Of a stretch of 64,000 bases of DNA, positions 26,359-35,028 are shown in pieces. The position numbers and the translations under genes were made by a program. The stretch is from Chitinophaga sp. YR627 (GTDB lineage Bacteria > Bacteroidota > Bacteroidia > Chitinophagales > Chitinophagaceae): the NCBI RefSeq assembly GCF_900114995.1, contig NZ_FOUX01000002.1, positions 1,302,001 through 1,366,000 of the forward strand, in the 5' to 3' direction. Every line of letters starts with the position of its first letter. The stretch's first letter is position 1. The notes under the pieces were generated by a model. The model did not search any database and was not told the DNA's origin. It saw nothing but the letters and a program-made list of their open reading frames with translations.

Positions 26359-28378
26359 CTACCCTCACTTTTGTAAAACCATAGGGCACTAACGCGATGT
26401 TGTGCACAACGGTATCTACCTTCCCTTTATAGAGCCCTTCCCTGTCGGTTGGAGGCTGATAGGCCACTCCGTTCATTACCTGCCAGGAGGGGATCTTTTT
26501 GGCCTTTGCGGTGATTTCCAGCGGTGCATGTTGCAGGTTCCATACAAAACTGGAATCCAGCGGACGCTGTTTTGTCACTTTCATGCTATCAGCGGCATGC
26601 CGTATATCATTGCGGCGTAAGGCAAAGTTCCAGTCGCCCGTAGGATATACGCTATAGTAAGCTCCTTCTGCCGGATCCGCGTCTTTTACCCAGCGTTCTT
26701 CCAGTTTTAAGGCATATACCAGCGGACCTCTTTCCACCGCACTGGAGTTACGTCCCCAGGTACCGGTTGTAATGGTCATTGGTAACTGTAATGTCAGCTC
26801 GTCTTTATCTTTCCATTCACGTTCAACAGTGATGATCTGACCGCCTTTGTCTTTTCTTAAAGGCTGACCATTGAGTAAGATCACGGCTTCATTACACCAG
26901 GCAGGGATACGTAGCTGAAGCGGGAATTCAGTTTCTTTTTTAATGGCGATCTGAAAGCGGATCTCTTCATTAAAAGGATAATCTGTCACTTCTGTGATCG
27001 TCACATCCCTATGTTTTTTCCCTACTTCCGCCGTCATGGTACAGGGGCCATATTCCAGTGCTGCCAGTCCCTTATCAGAGGTCTGGTACCAGAGGTGAGA
27101 GGTGTATTTGGTCCAGCCCTGGTGCATATTGGCGAGGCAACAGGTATAGCCGCTGCGTGCACCTAATACGTTACACATTTCGCGGTCGAAAGGCAATGAG
27201 AAATTGAACACCCCTCTGCTGATCTGCAGCTGATTGGCGACCTGGAAATACTGTTTCTCGTTGTAGTCGTCGGTTGTCTGGGTTGGTAAAGCATTAAAGG
27301 CCATCTTTTCAAGTGCATCCATATAGAACACATCTCCTGTGATAGCACTGATATTTTCCAGTGAATACATGGCTTCTACGATAGCGCAGAGCTCTACGCC
27401 CTGGGTAGGATCATTTCCGTTCAGGTCTTCATCTCCGGAGAAGATACCCATCGGCAGACCATGAATCGTCATGAGGTCCTGCCAGCCTGTACGCAGGTGT
27501 TGCAGGCATTCCTGTTTACCGGTACGCTGGTAGTCGACCGCAGGCGCCTTTAATCCCATAGCGACATTCACAGCGTGTCTGTTCATCCACTGGGTATTAT
27601 TGCGATAGGTGGTCGTATTGATCACCCAGTCCCTGTTACCAAACCAGGTTGTCCAGGGAAAAGATTGCTGTTCGATCGTTTCGGCCAGTTCCAGCAGGTA
27701 ATCATCTTCAGTAATACTATACAGCCATTGGGCCATCATCACATTTTCCGCTCCGCGGGACTGGGCCCATTCTGTCCATTTACCCACCGGCGCTACTTTC
27801 AGTGCTTCCAGCTGGTAACGGAAGTATCTGGACATGAATTTGATCACGCGCTTATCTTCTGTCGCGGAATAATATTGCTGTAATACTTTCAGCATAACCA
27901 TTTTCGGCCACCAGTCCTCTCCTTCTGCGGCATGCGCCGCATCTATATCCACCTGACGGGTGATCTCAGCATTGGTCAGCGGACCAAAATAACCACTTTT
28001 ACGCTGGTGATCCAGTGTCCAGTTGACATAACGCAGTACCTTGTCTTTGAGAACAGCATCATCCAGCAGATAAGCAAGTGGCAATGCACCATCCAGCCAG
28101 TAGGGAGTTTCCTCCCAGCCATCGCCGCGGCCACCGAGCCAACCGTTATCATTTTTAATCTTGCTGTAATACTCATCCAGATGACCGGATGATCCTTTAC
28201 GCATAATCTGCAGCTGACGTTTGAGCCAGCCCGTGGGTTTAACATTACCCAGGCGTACTGCTTCGTACGCGGGAGGAGTGTAGGCGCCGGGTGAGACCTG
28301 TTTGATGCCGGCCTGTGCCCCCAGTGGTAACATGAAAACCACTGGAAGTGCACAACACACCATCCATTTAATTTTCAT
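26336..28378 (-). CDS. GH127-family (DUF1680) beta-L-arabinofuranosidase-like enzyme, secreted
   Basis: 680 residues with a signal peptide (ends LGAQA). An (alpha/alpha)6 barrel precedes C-terminal beta-sandwiches (RIPAWCNEAVILLNGQ). GH127 enzymes use a zinc-bound cysteine as nucleophile; the ligands are visible as E329-L-C331 (GVELCAIVEAMYSLE) and C413-C414 (GYTCCLANMHQGW). Where the founding enzyme HypBA1 has its acid/base in a GEAF motif, this protein reads GIFSGDEDLNG, a variant seen in another DUF1680 branch, so sugar specificity is uncertain. It is first of a two-gene operon with GH78, which points to pectin or arabinose/rhamnose-bearing glycans. No SusCD pair is attached. Confidence 0.88.
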   Translation of the reverse strand: MKIKWMVCCALPVVFMLPLGAQAGIKQVSPGAYTPPAYEAVRLGNVKPTGWLKRQLQIMRKGSSGHLDEYYSKIKNDNGWLGGRGDGWEETPYWLDGALPLAYLLDDAVLKDKVLRYVNWTLDHQRKSGYFGPLTNAEITRQVDIDAAHAAEGEDWWPKMVMLKVLQQYYSATEDKRVIKFMSRYFRYQLEALKVAPVGKWTEWAQSRGAENVMMAQWLYSITEDDYLLELAETIEQQSFPWTTWFGNRDWVINTTTYRNNTQWMNRHAVNVAMGLKAPAVDYQRTGKQECLQHLRTGWQDLMTIHGLPMGIFSGDEDLNGNDPTQGVELCAIVEAMYSLENISAITGDVFYMDALEKMAFNALPTQTTDDYNEKQYFQVANQLQISRGVFNFSLPFDREMCNVLGARSGYTCCLANMHQGWTKYTSHLWYQTSDKGLAALEYGPCTMTAEVGKKHRDVTITEVTDYPFNEEIRFQIAIKKETEFPLQLRIPAWCNEAVILLNGQPLRKDKGGQIITVEREWKDKDELTLQLPMTITTGTWGRNSSAVERGPLVYALKLEERWVKDADPAEGAYYSVYPTGDWNFALRRNDIRHAADSMKVTKQRPLDSSFVWNLQHAPLEITAKAKKIPSWQVMNGVAYQPPTDREGLYKGKVDTVVHNIALVPYGFTKVRVVAFPVVP

Positions 28379-28531
28379 TTGTTTGACTTGAGTAGTGAGT
28401 AATATGGAATTTTAACGTGGTCTACAAAATAGGAAATCCTGCTTAATAATACACATTAAAAAGCAACAGAAATCCCTGCTACTGTGGAGACAGTATAGGA
28501 TGGTTACTCAGTAAAAATTACTGGTTATGGT

Positions 28532-29230
28532 TTACAATGACGTCGCGTACAACAATGGCAAGACTTCTGAAATATTTCCGACCTGTCTGAAATTAGGGTT
28601 ATCGATATGCACATCTACATGTTCATGTTCCCAGGTAATATGATAGGGAATATGAATAGCGCTTCCACCAATACCCAGTACCGGTAATACGTCTGATTTC
28701 AGGGAATTACCGATCATCAGAAACTGATCTGGTGTGATATCCAGGTGTTTTAACAGTTTACGGTAGTCTCCTTCCTGTTTATCAGACATCACTTCCACAT
28801 GGTGAAAATAGTGCAGGACACCGGAATTACGCAGTTTACGTTCCTGATCCAGCAGATCACCCTTTGTAGCAACGACCAGGCGGTACTGATCTTTCAGTGT
28901 GGATAGTACTTCAGGTACGCCGTCCAGTATTTCTACCGGTCTGGCCAGCAGGGATTTGCCATATTCGATAATTTTCTCCACTGCACTGATATCAATGGTT
29001 TTATTGGATACTGTCAGGGCTGTTTCTATCATTGACAGCATAAATCCTTTAATACCATAGCCGTAAAGGGACAGGTTTTTGATCTCTGTCTGCAGTAGTT
29101 CACGTGCGACGGTGTGCTGTGGTAAATAGCTCTCCATCAGTTGGCAAAACTCAGCTTCTGTTTCGCGGAAATAGGGTTCATTGATCCATAATGTATCATC
29201 CGCATCAAAGGCAATTACTTTTATACTCAT
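28532..29230 (-). CDS. HAD-family hydrolase
   Basis: 232 residues with the haloacid dehalogenase motifs in order: I, DADDTLW with nucleophile Asp9 and Asp11; II, VVATKGD; III/IV, a Lys segment and MIGNSLKSD. The helical cap lies at about 20-100. Members are Mg-dependent phosphatases of small metabolites; the substrate cannot be read from sequence. A -7-like box TACTTTTG lies about 30 nt upstream of the ATG, without a clear -33 element. Single gene, divergent from the SDR gene. Confidence 0.88.
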   Translation of the reverse strand: MSIKVIAFDADDTLWINEPYFRETEAEFCQLMESYLPQHTVARELLQTEIKNLSLYGYGIKGFMLSMIETALTVSNKTIDISAVEKIIEYGKSLLARPVEILDGVPEVLSTLKDQYRLVVATKGDLLDQERKLRNSGVLHYFHHVEVMSDKQEGDYRKLLKHLDITPDQFLMIGNSLKSDVLPVLGIGGSAIHIPYHITWEHEHVDVHIDNPNFRQVGNISEVLPLLYATSL

Positions 29231-29367
29231 ATATCTTCAGACTAGGGGGTTAATGTAACAAAAGTATCCAATAAGTATGGGTTTTCCGTGTTTTTTAATC
29301 ATAAAAGTTCACTGCTGTACTGGTGCAGATTTTGTAGTAATTAACCTGTATACCAATAACTTTCATT

Positions 29368-30816
29368 GTGAATATACTGCTTACAGGCGCAAATGGCTAC
29401 ATAGGTCAGCGATTGATTCCGGTATTACTGGAACAGGGCCATCGTATTACCTGTTGTGTAAGGGACAGGGACAGGTTTAACCAGCAGCATAACTATCCGG
29501 TTGATATTATCGAAATCGACTTTCTGCAGCCGCAGGCGACAGTCTTTCCCACCGATATTGATGTAGCTTATTACCTGGTACATTCTATGAGCAGCGGTGG
29601 ACAATTTGAGGAAAAAGAAGCGGATTCTGCAAGAACGTTTGTGCGGCTGATCAGCCCTACAAATTGCCAGCAGGTGATCTATCTGACCGGAATAGTCAAT
29701 CAGCAGGAATTATCCAGGCATCTTGGCTCCCGGTTAATGGTGGAGAATATCCTGAAAGAAGGTCCTGTTCCGCTGACGGCATTAAGAGCCGGTATTATTG
29801 TTGGCTCAGGAAGCGCCTCTTTTGAGATCATTAGGGACCTGGTAGAGAAATTACCGGTAATGGTCACCCCAAGGTGGCTGAACACCCATTGTCAGCCTAT
29901 TGGGATCAGAGATGTCATTTTCTTTCTCTGTGGTGTATTGGGGAAAAAGGCTACCTATCACGCCAATTATGACATAGCCGGTCCGGAAGTATTGACCTAT
30001 AAACAGCTATTACTGCAATATGCAGCGGTCAGGAAGCTGAAAAGATATATTCTTATCCTGCCGGTCATGACGCCCCGGCTCTCTTCTTACTGGCTTTATT
30101 TCATTACATCCACTTCTTACAAACTTGCAGTCAATCTTGTTGACAGTATGAAGGTAGACGTAACGGCGCGGCCCAATAAACTTGCAGAAGATCTGGGCAT
30201 ACATTTACTCACCTACAAACAGGCTGTTGAGCTGGCATTTGGGAAAATAGAGCAGAATCTTGTGACAAGCAGCTGGAAGGATTCTTTCTCTTCGACCAAT
30301 ACCCCTCAAACGTGGATGGACAACATCGAAGTACCCAGTTTTGGTTGTTTGAAAGATGAGCAGTCCATTACAATTGAACAGGATGACAGCCTTGTCCTTA
30401 ACAATATCTGGAAGATCGGCGGTAATAACGGCTGGTATTATGCAAACACGCTGTGGCGGATACGCGGTTTTCTCGATAAGCTTGTCGGAGGGGTGGGACT
30501 ACGCAGGGGCAGGCGGGATCCGGTAGATATACATGCGGGCGATGCCCTTGATTTCTGGCGGGTGCTGGTGGCAGATAAAAAACAACGGAGACTTTTATTA
30601 TTTGCGGAAATGAAGTTGCCGGGCGAGGCGTGGCTGGAATTCCAGATAACGGAAAAAAACAGTCAGTCTATACTGAAACAAACGGCCACATTTCGCCCGC
30701 GAGGCTTATGGGGCAGGCTCTACTGGTTTACAATGCTTCCTTTCCATTACTTTATTTTCGGAGGCATGATTCGCCGGTTATCAAATGGAATTTCTGGTAA
30801 ACCGAAAAAACTGTAA
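29368..30816 (+). CDS. SDR-family NAD(P)-binding protein with C-terminal DUF2867
   Basis: 482 residues starting at GTG (29368); this start is needed to include the Rossmann strand before TGANGYIG. The N-terminal half is a YbjT-like atypical short-chain dehydrogenase (nucleotide-binding loop at 7-14, VAYYLVHSM). The C-terminal part from about 330 resembles DUF2867 (WYYANTLWRIRGFLDK, DALDFWRVL, GEAWLEFQI). The catalytic YxxxK is not obvious, so the protein may bind rather than reduce its ligand. A TAACTTTC element ends immediately before the start codon, so the mRNA may have almost no leader. TerC follows 31 nt downstream. Confidence 0.87.
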   Translation: MNILLTGANGYIGQRLIPVLLEQGHRITCCVRDRDRFNQQHNYPVDIIEIDFLQPQATVFPTDIDVAYYLVHSMSSGGQFEEKEADSARTFVRLISPTNCQQVIYLTGIVNQQELSRHLGSRLMVENILKEGPVPLTALRAGIIVGSGSASFEIIRDLVEKLPVMVTPRWLNTHCQPIGIRDVIFFLCGVLGKKATYHANYDIAGPEVLTYKQLLLQYAAVRKLKRYILILPVMTPRLSSYWLYFITSTSYKLAVNLVDSMKVDVTARPNKLAEDLGIHLLTYKQAVELAFGKIEQNLVTSSWKDSFSSTNTPQTWMDNIEVPSFGCLKDEQSITIEQDDSLVLNNIWKIGGNNGWYYANTLWRIRGFLDKLVGGVGLRRGRRDPVDIHAGDALDFWRVLVADKKQRRLLLFAEMKLPGEAWLEFQITEKNSQSILKQTATFRPRGLWGRLYWFTMLPFHYFIFGGMIRRLSNGISGKPKKL

Positions 30817-30847
30817 GATTGCTGTTTCAACTTAATGCGAACTAAAC

Positions 30848-31654
30848 ATGGAAAATATTTTTTCCGCTGAGGGTCTGTTTACAATAGACTCACTGATCAG
30901 CCTTTTGACCTTAAGCTTACTTGAAATTGTACTGGGTATTGACAACATTGTTTTCATCTCTATCCTGGCGGGCAAATTGCCCGCAGAAAAACAGAAAAAA
31001 GCGCGCCGGCTGGGTCTTACACTGGCGATGTTTGTTCGCATCCTGCTTTTACTATCTATCAGCTGGATCATGTCCCTTACCACCCCTCTTTTTAACGTTG
31101 GCGAATGGATCGGTATTGGTTCTGAGAAATGGCTGGAAGCAACGGCTATTTCCGGCAGGGATCTTATTCTGTTAATAGGTGGCCTGTTCCTGATCTATAA
31201 AAGTACTGCGGAGATCCATGAAAAACTGGAGGGAGGAGAACACAGCACCGGGCCAGTCAAACCGGCGAGTTTTACCCGGACGATCATCCAGATCCTGCTG
31301 CTGGATATTGTATTTTCCCTTGATTCTGTGATCACAGCGGTGGGTATGGCTGATCATATCCAGATCATGATCGTTGCGGTAATTATCGCGGTAGGCGTCA
31401 TGGTAGTGGCGGCAGAAGGTATCAGTAATTTTGTGAATAAACATCCTACCGTGAAAATGCTGGCGCTTTCGTTCCTGTTACTGATCGGTGTATCACTGAT
31501 CGCAGAAAGCTTTGAACAGCATATTCCCAAGGGGTATATCTATTTTGCCATGGCATTCTCTGTATTTATTGAAATGCTGAATCTGAAGATGAAATCAAAG
31601 AGTACAAAACCCGTACAGTTACATCAGCCAAGGCTGAAAGACAGCGACCTATAG
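30848..31654 (+). CDS. TerC-family integral membrane protein
   Basis: 268 residues with about seven membrane segments. The paired acidic motifs typical of TerC are present: LGIDNIVF near 30-38 and DIVFSLDSVITAVGM near 153-167. Family members export metal ions, with manganese efflux shown for several, or act in tellurite resistance. I saw no manganese riboswitch in the 31-nt gap upstream, and the gene probably shares a transcript with the SDR gene. Confidence 0.9.
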   Translation: MENIFSAEGLFTIDSLISLLTLSLLEIVLGIDNIVFISILAGKLPAEKQKKARRLGLTLAMFVRILLLLSISWIMSLTTPLFNVGEWIGIGSEKWLEATAISGRDLILLIGGLFLIYKSTAEIHEKLEGGEHSTGPVKPASFTRTIIQILLLDIVFSLDSVITAVGMADHIQIMIVAVIIAVGVMVVAAEGISNFVNKHPTVKMLALSFLLLIGVSLIAESFEQHIPKGYIYFAMAFSVFIEMLNLKMKSKSTKPVQLHQPRLKDSDL

Positions 31655-31756
31655 CATCGCTCACCGGTCTCATCTCCCGGAATTTACTTAAATTAGCGTG
31701 TTATTCTTATACCCTACAACCTGAGAATAGTCGTACTGTAAGCGGATTACGGTGCA

Positions 31757-32431
31757 ATGAACATTATGAGGTACCTGTTATATTTTATTTACATCGGATG
31801 GCATTGGGGCGTAGACCTGGCTTTCTTCATTATCAGGCATGAGATCCGTGGAGAAAAGAAGTATGGTATCCGTACAATTGGCACAGACAGTCTGGCGGCA
31901 GAAGTATCAGAAGAAGACAGGAAACATGTAGCCATGTATGAACCTGTGAACTATTATACGGCTACCTGGCTGCTTGACCATGTGCAGCCTGCAGACCTCT
32001 CCACTACCCTGCTGGATGTAGGTTGTGGCAGAGGACGAGTACTCGCGATGGGAGCAGCATATGGTTTCCAGGCACTGGCCGGCATTGACTTCTCCCCCCG
32101 CTTATACCAGGCGTCTATCCGGATGCGTGATAGCCTGTATGACCGGTATAAGAACATCCGAATCAATATATCCTGTGAAGACGCCAGAGAGTATACCATT
32201 CCTGAAACAGTAGGCGTTATTTTTCTGTTTAACCCCTTCGATGAAACGATCATGGAAGCGTTCATCAGTAAAGTGAAAGAAAGCCTTCAGCGGCGGCAGC
32301 GCCCCCTGAAAATACTCTATGCCAATCCCCAGTGTAAGCAACAATGGTTAGATGCCGGTTTCCAGGAAACCGATTCCTTTGTAAAAATGGAGATCCTTAA
32401 AGGGTGTGTATTGGTAAATACACTTTCCTAG
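31757..32431 (+). CDS. Class I SAM-dependent methyltransferase with N-terminal membrane segment
   Basis: 224 residues. An N-terminal hydrophobic helix (YLLYFIYIGWHWGVDLAFF) precedes a methyltransferase core with motif I LLDVGCGRGRVL at 85-96, followed by AGIDFS and IFLFNPFD, where a motif IV-like NPF replaces the common NPP. The substrate is unknown. The stop lies 2 nt from the stop of the convergent thioesterase, so their 3' ends abut. Confidence 0.85.
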   Translation: MNIMRYLLYFIYIGWHWGVDLAFFIIRHEIRGEKKYGIRTIGTDSLAAEVSEEDRKHVAMYEPVNYYTATWLLDHVQPADLSTTLLDVGCGRGRVLAMGAAYGFQALAGIDFSPRLYQASIRMRDSLYDRYKNIRINISCEDAREYTIPETVGVIFLFNPFDETIMEAFISKVKESLQRRQRPLKILYANPQCKQQWLDAGFQETDSFVKMEILKGCVLVNTLS

Positions 32432-32433
32432 CA

Positions 32434-32829
32434 CTATTCATCTTCGCGCAGACGCTCATCTGTATAGGTGATCTTTGTGCGACCGTGTGGCCAGGGAGTA
32501 CCACTTTCATCCAGGCTGACGAATACCATTTTATCCACGGTGAGGATCACTTTCTGCGTGATCTTATTCCTGACCTGGCAGGCCAATGTCAGGGAGGTTC
32601 TTCCAAAATGAGTAGCTTTTATCCCCAGCTCTACAATATCGCCCTGTTTGGCTGAGCTTACAAAGTTGATCTCGGACATGTATTTTGTCACACATCTGTT
32701 GGTACCCAACTGAATAATAGTATAGATAGCTGCCTCTTCGTCTATCCAACGCAGCAGACTGCCTCCAAATAAAGTTCCATGTGCATTCAGGTCTTCAGGT
32801 TTTACCCATTTACGTGTATAGAAGTTCAT
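32434..32829 (-). CDS. Acyl-CoA thioesterase, hotdog fold
   Basis: 131 residues of a YciA/acyl-CoA hydrolase-type single hotdog domain, with the signature AHGTLFGGSLLRWIDEEAAI near 16-35, where the Asp/Glu pair is catalytic, and VDKMVFVSLDE near the C-terminus. It hydrolyses acyl-CoA thioesters in the cytoplasm; chain-length preference cannot be inferred. A -7 box TAATTTTG at 32865-32872 lies upstream. The gene is convergent with the methyltransferase. Confidence 0.9.
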   Translation of the reverse strand: MNFYTRKWVKPEDLNAHGTLFGGSLLRWIDEEAAIYTIIQLGTNRCVTKYMSEINFVSSAKQGDIVELGIKATHFGRTSLTLACQVRNKITQKVILTVDKMVFVSLDESGTPWPHGRTKITYTDERLREDE

Positions 32830-32864
32830 TGCTCAATAATTTAACCGTCCCCGGATATTGAGTG

Positions 32865-32900
32865 CAAAATTAAAATACAAGCAGACAAAATACGAATGAA
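32865..32900 (-). promoter_or_regulatory. Putative promoter of thioesterase gene
   Basis: On the minus strand, TAATTTTG (32865-32872) matches the Bacteroidota -7 consensus TAnnTTTG, with a weak TTCG about 20 bp upstream in the -33 position. It lies 36 nt before the ATG at 32829. Confidence 0.45.
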
Positions 32901-32940
32901 TTTCAGGGGGAGTGTTCAGCGGGAGAAAAATACGGGCATA

Positions 32941-32970
32941 AAAAAAACCGCTGCGAGAGCGGTTTTTTTT
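32941..32970. terminator. Bidirectional terminator downstream of tRNA-Gln
   Basis: The stem ACCGCT/AGCGGT with loop GCGAG is flanked by A7 on the left and T8 on the right. It lies directly after the 3' end of tRNA-Gln on the minus strand and also faces plus-strand transcription. Confidence 0.8.
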
Positions 32971-32971
32971 G

Positions 32972-33043
32972 TTGTCCTACCAGGATTCGAACCTAGACAG
33001 TCTGAACCAAAATCAGATGTACTACCATTATACTATAGGACAA
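32972..33043 (-). tRNA. tRNA-Gln (anticodon TTG)
   Basis: 72 nt. The acceptor TTGTCCT pairs with AGGACAA. Anticodon stem TCTGA/TCAGA encloses loop TTTTGGT with TTG at 34-36, and the T-arm has GGTTCGAATCC. CCA is not encoded. A promoter 127 nt upstream and a terminator directly downstream make it an independent unit after the GT9 gene. Confidence 0.96.
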
Positions 33044-33169
33044 ACTATATCTTTAAAATATCTTCTTTCCTTTTAGCCACAAACCGATGTTTTCGTTTCC
33101 GGAGGGGATCAACAGATTCAGTATCTGTCTTACTCCTTTTGTACCGCGGCGCACCGTGATTTGGGATGG

Positions 33170-33199
33170 CGAAATTAGTATTTTTTCCTAATCTACAAA
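33170..33199 (-). promoter_or_regulatory. Putative promoter of tRNA-Gln
   Basis: Minus strand: TTTG (33199-33196), an 18-bp spacer, then TAATTTCG (33177-33170), one base off consensus, followed directly by CCATCCC. This gives a leader of roughly 120 nt before the tRNA; the leader contains a small hairpin with arms ACAGAT/ATCTGT. The CCATCCC start region recurs at the hpf/tRNA-cluster promoter. Confidence 0.6.
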
Positions 33200-33215
33200 A
33201 AAAAGTTTTAAAAAT

Positions 33216-34268
33216 TTAGGATTCACCGACCACTTTTGTCACTTTCTCAGTAATTGCAGTGGGTGGAATCCATTCCATACAGGCATGATCACCACGAAAA
33301 CAGGGCTTATTACCAAATATGGAACAAGGGCGGCAGGAAAGGCTTTCCAGTTGCACGGCATTATCTTCCGTCTGTCCGAAACCCATAAACCCTGCAAAAG
33401 GATGTGTAGCGCCCCATACAGAAACAACCGGTACACCAAAAAGAGAGGCCAGGTGCATATTGGCGGAATCCATGCTGATCATGGTATCCATATTGCTGAT
33501 AATAGCCATTTCTTCCGGTAAACGGAATCTGCCTGCCACGATGATCGCTTCGGGATATTTTACCGCCAGTGTAGTGAGCTGTGTGACTTCAGCGGCTCCC
33601 CCTCCCATCAGCAGTACTTTTGTCTGCTTCTTTTTCACAAGTGCAGCCAGTACTTCTTCCATTTTTGCCAGGGGATACGTTTTCTCTTTATAGGTGGCAA
33701 ATGGCGCCAGTCCGATCCACTTATCTCCGTTTTTTGGCCCTGTGACTTCCTGTATGGCCGCTGTTAACTCCTGACGTCCAAATACAGGCTGTTTTGGATA
33801 AATAGTGACAGAGAGTCCCAGTTGCCTGAAAACGGCCGCATATCGCTCTATAGTGCTTGTTAAAGGTATCAGGATCTTTTCTTCCGGACGGGCAAGTGCT
33901 TTCTTTTCAGCACGGCCTTTATCGATCGCAGCTACTTTGCGGCCACTCAGCCGGAAAAACGAGCGTACGATCTGTGAGCGCAATACATGGTGGAGGTCAG
34001 CAACTGCGTCAATTTTATGTGCTTTGCTGATTTCCCTGAAAAGCCGGTATAAGCCCTTGAATCCCTTATGTGCTCCTTTCAGATCGGCAGGGAAAAAGAT
34101 CAGGCGGGGAATACCGGCACAAAGGGCGCCCCAGTTCCTGTTCGATACAAAAACGATCTGTATACCGGGATTTTGTTCCAATACCTGCTGCATCACGGGA
34201 ATAGTCATTGCTACGTCTCCCATGGCAGAAAACCGGATTGCCAGTATTGTTCTCAGTTTTTCAGGCAT
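33216..34268 (-). CDS. Glycosyltransferase family 9 (heptosyltransferase-like)
   Basis: 350 residues. The N-terminal Rossmann-like motif ILAIRFSAMGDVAMTIPV is that of ADP-heptose:LPS heptosyltransferases, as is the C-terminal SMDSANMHLASLFGVPVVSV followed by WGATHPFAGF, which binds the nucleotide sugar. It probably adds a sugar to a lipopolysaccharide core on the cytoplasmic face; the sugar is not certain. The DUF4254 gene ends 3 nt upstream, a pairing often seen in Bacteroidota, so the two likely act together. Confidence 0.88.
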   Translation of the reverse strand: MPEKLRTILAIRFSAMGDVAMTIPVMQQVLEQNPGIQIVFVSNRNWGALCAGIPRLIFFPADLKGAHKGFKGLYRLFREISKAHKIDAVADLHHVLRSQIVRSFFRLSGRKVAAIDKGRAEKKALARPEEKILIPLTSTIERYAAVFRQLGLSVTIYPKQPVFGRQELTAAIQEVTGPKNGDKWIGLAPFATYKEKTYPLAKMEEVLAALVKKKQTKVLLMGGGAAEVTQLTTLAVKYPEAIIVAGRFRLPEEMAIISNMDTMISMDSANMHLASLFGVPVVSVWGATHPFAGFMGFGQTEDNAVQLESLSCRPCSIFGNKPCFRGDHACMEWIPPTAITEKVTKVVGES

Positions 34269-34271
34269 AAA

Positions 34272-34874
34272 TTATTTTCCCTTGTAGAGCACCGGATTTA
34301 AGGAAGGATCGTTGTACATCTTCATCTGCTTGTACACTTTCATGTATTTTCTGCCAGCAGCGATATCTTCCAGCAACTGCGTGATAGCGCTACCCAGATC
34401 CTGGCGTTGTTCCAGCAGAATATCCAGTTTACGCTGGCAGGCTTCCCGGTGTTCTGATGTCGCATCCGGACGGGTCGCTTCTTCACGCATGTGATAGATC
34501 TTGAGCGCCAGGATGGACAGACGGTCAATCGCCCATGCCGGACTTTCGGTATTGATAGCAGCGCCGGCAACCGGAGCTGTATTTTTATATTGTTCAAGAA
34601 AATAGCTGTCAACATACTCTACAACGTCAGTACGTTCCTGATTGGAACGATCAATCCAACGCTTGATTTCCAATGCTTTTACCGGGTCGATCAATGGATC
34701 GCGGATGATATCCTCCAGATGCCACTGTACAGTGTCAATCCAGTTTTTCAGATACAGCAGGTGTTCAAAGGCTGATTTTTCATAGGGATTGTTGATAGGC
34801 TGGTGCACACTATTGTGCACATGATAATCAGCAATACACTGATCAAATATTTGATTGTACAATTCTGTAGACAT
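34272..34874 (-). CDS. DUF4254 protein
   Basis: The start is set at the ATG at 34874 (200 residues, MSTELYNQIFDQ). A -7 box TACATTTG at 34886-34879 lies 4 nt upstream, so the longer reading from 34973 would begin upstream of the promoter. The protein is helical and charged, with conserved-looking segments WIDTVQWHLEDIIRDP, DRSNQERTD and PAWAIDRLSILALKIYHM, and no signal peptide, so it is cytoplasmic. Members sit next to family 9 glycosyltransferases, as here. Biochemical function is unknown. Confidence 0.85.
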   Translation of the reverse strand: MSTELYNQIFDQCIADYHVHNSVHQPINNPYEKSAFEHLLYLKNWIDTVQWHLEDIIRDPLIDPVKALEIKRWIDRSNQERTDVVEYVDSYFLEQYKNTAPVAGAAINTESPAWAIDRLSILALKIYHMREEATRPDATSEHREACQRKLDILLEQRQDLGSAITQLLEDIAAGRKYMKVYKQMKMYNDPSLNPVLYKGK

Positions 34875-34878
34875 GAGG

Positions 34879-34886
34879 CAAATGTA
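34879..34886 (-). promoter_or_regulatory. -7 promoter element of DUF4254-GT9 operon
   Basis: TACATTTG on the minus strand fits TAnnTTTG. No good -33 TTTG is seen 18-20 bp upstream. Transcription would start at or within a base or two of the ATG at 34874, i.e. a near-leaderless mRNA. Confidence 0.4.
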
Positions 34887-35028
34887 TATAAATTGGTGAA
34901 ATTGTTTATAATAGACCAGTACTCCACCGTTTCCATCCGCTGAAATCCCCTGCTGTTCAAGCTTAACATTCAAGTAACATGTACTACTTACATTTATTTT
35001 CCATTATAGCAACCATATATCAAACTCT

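Noticed and set aside
30817..30847. Manganese riboswitch before terC
   Set aside because: The gap is 31 nt, too short for the yybP-ykoY aptamer, and no motif is seen.
33044..33169. Possible second tRNA remnant next to tRNA-Gln
   Set aside because: Only a 6-bp hairpin is present (ACAGAT/ATCTGT), without D- or T-arm; explained as the tRNA-Gln leader.
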